From contig NZ_JAHPZL010000003.1 of NCBI RefSeq assembly GCF_019331795.1, positions 429,877 to 493,876 of the forward strand: a stretch of 64,000 nt of DNA, in the 5' to 3' direction. The notes below the pieces were generated by a model. The model saw only the letters and a program-made list of their open reading frames with translations. It had not been told where the DNA came from and searched no databases. This document shows, piece by piece, positions 56,327 to 64,000 of this stretch. The stretch is from Austwickia sp. TVS 96-490-7B. GTDB taxonomy: Bacteria > Actinomycetota > Actinomycetes > Actinomycetales > Dermatophilaceae. Within the stretch, counting starts at the first letter, position 1; every line of letters starts with the position of its first letter. A program made the translations under genes and the position numbers.

Positions 56327-57138
56327 CGGTTCCGGATCTGACGGGGGCGGGGCCCTGCCTGCCCCCGGTGATCGAGCTGCGGTCGGCGTCCTTCGGGTAC
56401 GCCGGCCGCACCGTGGTCAATGGTGTCACTCTCATGGTGACTCGCGGCGAATCCGTGGCGTTACTCGGCCCCAACGGGTGTGGGAAGTCCACCCTCGTCA
56501 AGGGCCTGCTGGGGCTGAACGACCATATGGGTGGTGAGGTCCTTGTTTTCGGTGAACCGCTGAGGTCATTGCAGCGCCGGAGCCGGATTGGCTATGTCCC
56601 GCAGCGGCACACGGTCTCATCGTCGGTTGCCGCGACGGTGTCAGAGGTAGTGATGATCGGTCGACTGCCCCATCTGAGAGTGTGGCGACGGCCGGGCAAA
56701 GCGGACCGGGCAGTCGTGGAGCGTTCGTTGGACCTGGTCGGCCTGTCAGGGATGGCTAAGGCTGATGTATCGCACTTGTCCGGCGGCCAGCAGCGTCGAG
56801 TATTAGTGGCACGGGCCTTAGCTGCTGAGCCTGAGGTGTTGATCATGGACGAGCCGACGGCAGGGGTGGATGAGTCCAATCAGGCCATGCTGGCTGAGGC
56901 CATGCATTCGCTGGCTGCGGAGGGGGTCACCTTGGTGACGGTGACACATGGGTTGGAATCGATGGCCGATGCAGTCTCCCGGGTGGTGGTGATGCGAGGC
57001 GGCTCGATCGTGGCTGACGGCGCACCGTCGGAGGTGTTGGTGACCGGTACCCCGCCGACACATCATGTGTCTGAGGGGCCGGTCCCCGGCGGGGCCGTGT
57101 TGCAGGAGCTGCGTCTGGATGGGGCTGCCGATGTATGA
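56323..57138 (+). CDS. znuC: Zinc ABC transporter, ATP-binding protein
   Basis: 271 residues. Walker A LLGPNGCGKSTLVKGLLG, Q-loop region YVPQRHTVSS, signature LSGGQQRRVLVARAL and Walker B VLIMDEPTAGVD are intact, so it should energise zinc import with ZnuAB. GTG 56323 overlaps the znuA stop (GTGA). The 3' end overlaps the start of znuB by 20 bases. Confidence 0.95.
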   Translation: MTVPDLTGAGPCLPPVIELRSASFGYAGRTVVNGVTLMVTRGESVALLGPNGCGKSTLVKGLLGLNDHMGGEVLVFGEPLRSLQRRSRIGYVPQRHTVSSSVAATVSEVVMIGRLPHLRVWRRPGKADRAVVERSLDLVGLSGMAKADVSHLSGGQQRRVLVARALAAEPEVLIMDEPTAGVDESNQAMLAEAMHSLAAEGVTLVTVTHGLESMADAVSRVVVMRGGSIVADGAPSEVLVTGTPPTHHVSEGPVPGGAVLQELRLDGAADV

Positions 57139-58192
57139 GTTGGTGCAGTACGACTTCATGCAGCGGGCGTTGTTGGCGGCCGTGATGGTCGGTGCGACGG
57201 CACCGTTGGTGGGTTTCTTCTTGGTGCAGCGCCGGTTGTCGTTGATCGGTGATGGCATGGGCCATGTGGCGCTGGCCGGTGTGGCGGTGGGTGTCCTGAC
57301 CGGGCAGCAGCCGGTATTGACGGCGTTGGCCGTGGCGGTGGTTTGCGCGGTGTTGATTGAGGTGATCCGGGTTCGAGGTCGTACCAGCGGGGATGTGGCG
57401 CTGGCGATCATGTTCTACGGCGGGATCGCTACCGGGGTGGTGTTGCTGTCGAAGGCTCCGATGCGGGGTCCGAGCATGAACACGTACTTGTTCGGGGCGA
57501 TCACCACGACCACCGAAGAGGATCTGTGGACCTTCGCAGCGTTGGCGGCGGTGGTGCTTGTGGTGACGGTGGTGTTGCGGCCGTGGCTGTTTGCGGTGGC
57601 CAATGACGAGGAATATGCGCGCGCGGCCGGGTTGCCGGTGATGGCGTTGAATGTGACGCTGGCCGTCTTGACTGCGGTGACTGTGGTGTTGTCGATGCGG
57701 GTGGTGGGTTTGCTCCTCATCAGCGCATTGATGATCGTGCCCAATGCGACTGGTCAGATTGTGGCGCGCAGTTGTCGTTCGGGGATGCTTTTGGCGGTGC
57801 TGATCGGGTTGTGCTGTTCGGTCGGCGGGGTGGCTGGGTCGTTTTACCTGGACACCCCTTCGGGCGGCACGATCGTGATCCTCGCGGTCTCCATGTACGC
57901 CGTAGTGGCCATTGTGGCTGCCATGGCGCGTCCGCTATGGGCGGCAGTATCGGGTCATGCCGCGACGCATGCTGCGGCACATGAGCATGATCACGGTCCT
58001 GGTTGTGGCCATCAGGCGGTGCCGCACGGTGATCATGTGGATTATGTGCATGACGGGCATCGTCATGCTCCTCATGCGGGTCATTACGACGAGCATGGGG
58101 AACACCCTGGCGGCCGGGTTGACCCTGCCCAGCCGGATGGGGGGTCGATCTCGCGTCCGGCGGAGGCTGGCTCCCCCACCGGTCCGAGGTGA
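57119..58192 (+). CDS. znuB: Zinc ABC transporter permease with His-rich C-terminal tail
   Basis: 357 residues. The first about 290 form an ABC-3 family permease with 8 or 9 helices (YDFMQRALLAAVMVGATAPL; LSLIGDGMGHVALAGVAVGV; GDVALAIMFYGGIATGVVLL). The last about 65 are soluble and extremely His-rich (AAHEHDHGPGCGHQAVPHGD; then HDGHRHAPHAGHYDEHGEHP), not a usual permease feature, and likely binds zinc in the cytoplasm. ATG 57119 is chosen for AGGAG 10 bases upstream; ATG 57131 is possible. A 137-base gap precedes zur. Confidence 0.92.
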   Translation: MGLPMYELVQYDFMQRALLAAVMVGATAPLVGFFLVQRRLSLIGDGMGHVALAGVAVGVLTGQQPVLTALAVAVVCAVLIEVIRVRGRTSGDVALAIMFYGGIATGVVLLSKAPMRGPSMNTYLFGAITTTTEEDLWTFAALAAVVLVVTVVLRPWLFAVANDEEYARAAGLPVMALNVTLAVLTAVTVVLSMRVVGLLLISALMIVPNATGQIVARSCRSGMLLAVLIGLCCSVGGVAGSFYLDTPSGGTIVILAVSMYAVVAIVAAMARPLWAAVSGHAATHAAAHEHDHGPGCGHQAVPHGDHVDYVHDGHRHAPHAGHYDEHGEHPGGRVDPAQPDGGSISRPAEAGSPTGPR

Positions 58193-58329
58193 ACTTGTGG
58201 GCACCCGGAGCGGGAGGGACCATGGAAGTCGAGGACCCCGGCCCCGTTCACGGGGTAGGGTCATCCCCCGGAAGCAGCGACGGTCTACCGACGGCAGGGT
58301 GGGCGGCTCGTCAGTGAGGAGTGGTACCG

Positions 58330-58734
58330 ATGGCCCAGGGTGAGCGCCGCGCAACCCGGCAGCGACGGGCCGTAGAGGAGGCCTTAGCTGCGACAGCTGA
58401 TTTCGTATCAGCTCAGGTGCTCCACTCCCGACTGCGCAGCGCTGGTGACACGATCGGCCTGGCGACCGTGTATCGGGCCCTGGCGTGCCTCGTGGAAGAA
58501 GGCCGGGCGGACATGATCCGCCGCCATGACGGCGAGGCGATCTACCGGTTGTGTTCCACCGACGAGCACCACCATCATCTGGTCTGCCGGGATTGCGGCA
58601 AGACCGTCGAAGTTGAAGCCCCCCAGGATGAGAAATGGGCGGGAGAACTCGCTCATCAGCACGGCTTCAGTGATATCTGGCACACCTTGGAAATCTTCGG
58701 CACCTGCAGCACCTGCCACGAGACGCACCACTGA
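58330..58734 (+). CDS. zur: Fur-family transcription regulator, probable Zur
   Basis: 134 residues. An N-terminal winged helix (ATRQRRAVEEALAAT; TIGLATVYRALACLVEEGRAD) is followed by the Fur dimer/metal domain EHHHHLVCRDCGKTVEVE and ending FGTCSTCHETHH, with both C-x2-C zinc pairs and His ligands. Next to znuABC it is most likely the zinc uptake repressor. ATG 58330 is preferred since GAGGA is 9 bases away; GTG 58321 is too close. Likely in one transcript with znuACB, giving feedback control. Confidence 0.92.
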   Translation: MAQGERRATRQRRAVEEALAATADFVSAQVLHSRLRSAGDTIGLATVYRALACLVEEGRADMIRRHDGEAIYRLCSTDEHHHHLVCRDCGKTVEVEAPQDEKWAGELAHQHGFSDIWHTLEIFGTCSTCHETHH

Positions 58735-58878
58735 CTCCTGCCGTCCACAGCCACTGGCTCCTGCGTCCACAGTCTTCTCAGCACCCCTCGTGTGAGCGTT
58801 CTGTCGATCCGCTGGCTCGCAATGGTGGGCTTGGTGTCTCGTGGCATCGATCCGTCATCTCGCGCCGAGGTGCCCGCC

Positions 58879-59724
58879 TTAGCCAGGAAGTGCGATCAAG
58901 GCCACCCCCGCTAGTGCGGTGACGACCCCGGCGATCTGGACTGGCCGCATCCGTTCGTGCAGGATCACTGCGGCAAGCCCGACAGTGACCACGGGATAGA
59001 GCGAGGAGAGCACCGAGGTCACGGAGAGCATCCCCTTCGTCGCAGCAACACCGAAGAGCAGGTTGGCGCCCATGTCGCCCGCTCCTAGCAACGCTAGGGC
59101 CGGTAGGTCGCGTCGTCGTACGCCGCCGACGCTGCGGGTGACCAGCGCGGCCAGAGCGAAGCTCGTGACACTGGTGGTGCGCATCCCGAGCATCGTCATC
59201 AGGGTTGAGCTTTCCGAGCCTCGGGCGATGGCGTAGATGGCGATGCCGAACCCTAGCGCGGCACCGGCGGCATACCAGATGGCTCGGGCTTTGACATGGG
59301 GTTCTCCGCGCAGTTCTGGGCCGGAGGCGAGGATCGCACCGGTGAGGGCGAGGATAATCCCGGCGAGTTTTTCCATGCTGGGGCGTTCACCAGCAGCAAT
59401 TGCGATGAATACGGGGATCACTGCGCCCGTAGCGCTGATCGGGGAGACCACGCCGACGGTCCCAACGGCGAGGGCTCGGTAGAACAGGACGAGCCCAGCT
59501 GATCCTGCAAAACCGGCGAGCACCGCCCAAGGAAGCCAGTCGGTGGATGGGGGTATTCCGAGGAAGGCGACCGCGATCACCAGGATCACGAGAGAGCAGG
59601 CTTGCGAGACTCCGACGACAGCCATCGCCGCGCGGTGTCGGGAGAGCATCCCGCCGGCGAAATCGGAAATGCCGTATCCGACGGCAGACAGCAAGGCGAC
59701 AGCGGACGCGAACAGAGCTTCCAT
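58879..59724 (-). CDS. EamA/DMT family transporter
   Basis: 281 residues with ten predicted helices in two related halves (e.g. LLSAVGYGISDFAGGML; VLSSLYPVVTVGLAAVIL), the EamA (drug/metabolite transporter) plan. The substrate is unknown. It is convergent with zur and lies downstream of clpC on the same strand, beyond a strong terminator. The ATG at 59724 has a weak TAGTCT nine bases upstream. Confidence 0.88.
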   Translation of the reverse strand: MEALFASAVALLSAVGYGISDFAGGMLSRHRAAMAVVGVSQACSLVILVIAVAFLGIPPSTDWLPWAVLAGFAGSAGLVLFYRALAVGTVGVVSPISATGAVIPVFIAIAAGERPSMEKLAGIILALTGAILASGPELRGEPHVKARAIWYAAGAALGFGIAIYAIARGSESSTLMTMLGMRTTSVTSFALAALVTRSVGGVRRRDLPALALLGAGDMGANLLFGVAATKGMLSVTSVLSSLYPVVTVGLAAVILHERMRPVQIAGVVTALAGVALIALPG

Positions 59725-59766
59725 GGTCAGCCCAGACTACGGGGCTGATCTGGATGATCGAAGAGC

Positions 59767-59802
59767 GGAGAGGGACCTCACTCGCAGGTGAGGTCCCTCT
59801 CC
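59767..59802 (-). terminator. Strong hairpin terminator after clpC
   Basis: A perfect 15-bp stem (GGAGAGGGACCTCAC with GTGAGGTCCCTCTCC) and 6-base loop lie 12 bases past the clpC stop. Confidence 0.85.
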
Positions 59803-59813
59803 TTCACGATGGA

Positions 59814-62411
<2,598 letters not shown>

Positions 62412-62627
62412 GTGACCCGCTCCTCAGCTCATCGAGTTCTCTCGATGCTATCGGTGCCTTTCAGCCGACCGCACCTTCACATTGGCCGCGAACGCGCGTG
62501 CCCCCGTGGTGGACCCGGTGGCCCTCGCTGATGCAACGCACCTCGCCCCGCGCTGATTCCAGTTTTCACGACACGAAGGCAAACACATCGGCCCTGTTCG
62601 CTGACGGCGTAGGCGGGATTTGGCAGC

Positions 62628-63566
62628 ATGGCCTTCGTGAACATACCCGTGAAGGATGAGCAGGCCCTGTCGTATCCGCTGGTGGACGTCGGCTGGCTGG
62701 CCAACCGCCTGAACGATCCTGGCATCGTCGTCCTGGACGCGAGCATCCCACCGAACGACCCTGATGGGAAGCGGATTCCTGGCGCAAGACGCTTCGACCT
62801 GGAGAAACACTTCTCCGATCCGGATGCCGCCTTGCCACACACGATGCCTTCGGCCGCCGTATTCCAGGAAGGCGCCCGCCGATTGGGCATCAATGATGAC
62901 GACATGGTTGTCGTCTACGACATCACCGACATCTACTCGGCGGCTCGTGCCTGGTGGATGTTCCGGGCGATGGGTCACGAACGGGTTGCCGTCCTTGACG
63001 GTGGCTTGCGGGCGTGGCGTGCGGCCGAGCACGAGGTGATGCCGATCACCGAGGACAAGGTGTCCGAGGGGAATTTCACGGCCCGCCCTCGCCCGGGAAT
63101 GATCGTGGACATCACCCACGTCGATCACCTCCTCGCCCAGATCGCCGATGACCCTCAGGCAGCGACGACATCCGTCGTGGACGCCCGTAGCCAGGAACGG
63201 TTCACCGGGCAGGCGCAGGAGCCTCGGGCGGGGCTGCGTTCCGGACACATGCCCGGAGCGGGGAACCTCCCCTACCTGGCGGTGCAGTCCGAGGGGCGGA
63301 TGCTGTCCCCGGCGGAGCTGCACACTCTGGTCGATCAGGCGGCGGACAAGCGTGGCCGGATGGTGATGAGCTGCGGTTCAGGGGTGACCGCGTGTGTGGT
63401 CGCGTTGGCGGCCCGGCTCGCTGGGTACGCCGAGGCGGACGTGGCGGTGTACGACGGCAGCTGGACCGAATGGGGCGCGACGGATTCTGGCCGGGAGGTC
63501 GTCACCGGGGAGGCCGTTCCCGTGGCGGAACGGGACAGCAACGGGGACGAACCCGCCCGCGGATGA
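62628..63566 (+). CDS. sseA: Thiosulfate/3-mercaptopyruvate sulfurtransferase (two rhodanese domains)
   Basis: 312 residues. Two rhodanese domains: the first has an inactive loop (VVYDITDIYSAARAW, no Cys) and the second the active Cys in MSCGSGVTACVVAL. The CRxxR-type sulfur transfer loop here reads CGSGVTA, as in mercaptopyruvate/thiosulfate sulfurtransferases. It moves sulfane sulfur to cyanide or thiols. ATG 62628 (MAFVNIPVKDEQ) has no strong ribosome site; GTG 62637 is an alternative. It is divergent from clpC. Confidence 0.9.
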   Translation: MAFVNIPVKDEQALSYPLVDVGWLANRLNDPGIVVLDASIPPNDPDGKRIPGARRFDLEKHFSDPDAALPHTMPSAAVFQEGARRLGINDDDMVVVYDITDIYSAARAWWMFRAMGHERVAVLDGGLRAWRAAEHEVMPITEDKVSEGNFTARPRPGMIVDITHVDHLLAQIADDPQAATTSVVDARSQERFTGQAQEPRAGLRSGHMPGAGNLPYLAVQSEGRMLSPAELHTLVDQAADKRGRMVMSCGSGVTACVVALAARLAGYAEADVAVYDGSWTEWGATDSGREVVTGEAVPVAERDSNGDEPARG

Positions 63567-63575
63567 TCCCGCCGG

Positions 63576-64000
63576 TCATCCCACCGCGGTGCGTGGTGAG
63601 GTGACCGACGGGGTGACCACCGGCGTCGTCGAGGGTGGTGGCGGCGGCTCGGGGGTGGTCCGGGCGGCATCTTCCGGGGAGAGCTCGGCGTCGAATCCCA
63701 GTCGGGGATAGAGCGCGTCGAACCCGCGATCCAGGCCGAAATCCAAGGCGACGACGCCGTGCCCACCGCGTCGCGTCTCAATGTAGACGGCGTGCGCACC
63801 GGATTTTCGGGCAGCGCCGGTCTTTCGTCGTGCCCCGGTGATGTGGTGGGTGTCGTCGGCGCAGATCGTGAAGACCGTCCACGTGTCGGCGAAGTTCGCT
63901 GAGGCCATCATGGTGGGGACCCTGGTGGCGTCGTAAGCCGCTTTGTCCCCGTTGAACATCCGAGAGAGGGTTTTTGCGGGAGCATCAGATCCGGGGAATT
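63576..64000 (-). CDS. Unknown protein, C-terminal part (cut by window edge)
   Basis: The frame is open to the right edge, so the start is outside. About 141 residues are visible. The core KTLSRMFNGDKAAYDATRVP and WTVFTICADDTHHITGARRK, then AHAVYIETRRGGHGVVALDF, suggests a globular domain; the end is Thr/Pro-rich (TTPEPPPPPSTT). I do not recognise a family. It ends 10 bases from the convergent rhodanese gene. Confidence 0.6.
   Translation of the reverse strand, partial: FPGSDAPAKTLSRMFNGDKAAYDATRVPTMMASANFADTWTVFTICADDTHHITGARRKTGAARKSGAHAVYIETRRGGHGVVALDFGLDRGFDALYPRLGFDAELSPEDAARTTPEPPPPPSTTPVVTPSVTSPRTAVG

Noticed and set aside
58240-58256. CCCCG-TTCA-CGGGG hairpin between znuB and zur
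   Set aside because: Only 5 bp; too weak to call a terminator, and zur is likely in the same transcript.
58735-58878. Two similar pieces with GTCCACAG between zur and the EamA gene
   Set aside because: A short partial duplication (about 15 bases) without further structure; no feature type could be supported.

Overview
The window is chromosomal DNA of a high-GC actinobacterium. Markers include a WhiB protein, a SigD/RsdA-type sigma/anti-sigma pair, BldC-like and Rex regulators, the tiny ribosomal protein bS22, a GroEL1 with a His-rich tail, full menaquinone genes and C5-pathway haem genes. Several gene orders match what I recall of Mycobacterium tuberculosis (guaB3-guaB2-rsdA-sigD-whiB3-groEL1-groES; hemL-gpm-tlpA-ccdA-resB-ccsB; ppx-isomerase-proC-bldC-bS22-galE2-acyltransferase; radA-mutY-clpC). 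A methyl-accepting chemotaxis protein implies a motile organism, so a zoospore-forming actinomycete such as a Dermatophilaceae member is possible, but that placement is a guess. No rRNA, tRNA, CRISPR array, prophage or transposase was seen.

Layout. 0-9 kb: a cut succinate-semialdehyde dehydrogenase gene, two IMP dehydrogenase family genes, the sigma factor and its membrane anti-sigma, a WhiB regulator, and groES/groEL behind a promoter carrying two CIRCE operators. 9-12.3 kb: a THUMP-like methyltransferase and cobT-cobS for cobalamin. 12.3-21.3 kb: menC, pta, menB, an SDR, menE, menA and glycerate kinase. 21.4-28.5 kb: a small AT-rich membrane ORF, a DUF4229 protein, and the hemL-phosphatase-tlpA-ccdA-resB-ccsB set, which joins haem synthesis to cytochrome c maturation. 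28.5-36 kb: GtrA, MarR, hemB, then rex-hemA-hemC-hemD with 4-base overlaps, ending at a strong terminator. 36-46 kb: lipid acyltransferase, epimerase, bS22, BldC, AcuC, proC/PRODH, a membrane-anchored HNH nuclease, a TIM-barrel isomerase and Ppx/GppA. 46-53.2 kb: the chemotaxis receptor, a zinc chaperone GTPase, a Cys-rich unknown, a methyltransferase, radA and mutY. 53.2-54.5 kb: an AbiEi/DUF559 gene bracketed by two 128-bp repeats. 54.5-64 kb: argA, znuA-znuC-znuB-zur, an EamA transporter, clpC, a rhodanese and a cut unknown gene.

How the parts fit. Menaquinone, haem, cytochrome c assembly and the NADH/NAD+ sensor Rex form one respiratory theme. Zinc uptake, its Fur-family repressor and the distant zinc chaperone gene appear to share one 15-bp operator, GAYAAYSGTTCTCAT. 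At least fifteen genes have a -10-like hexamer 6-7 bases before the start codon, the arrangement expected for leaderless mRNAs.

Most noteworthy: the repeat-bracketed AbiEi/DUF559 cassette, the shared zinc operator (overlapping the start codon of the chaperone gene), the codon-usage block inside the chemotaxis receptor gene, and the leaderless-promoter pattern. All functional names rest on motif reading and memory of families; no database search was possible.
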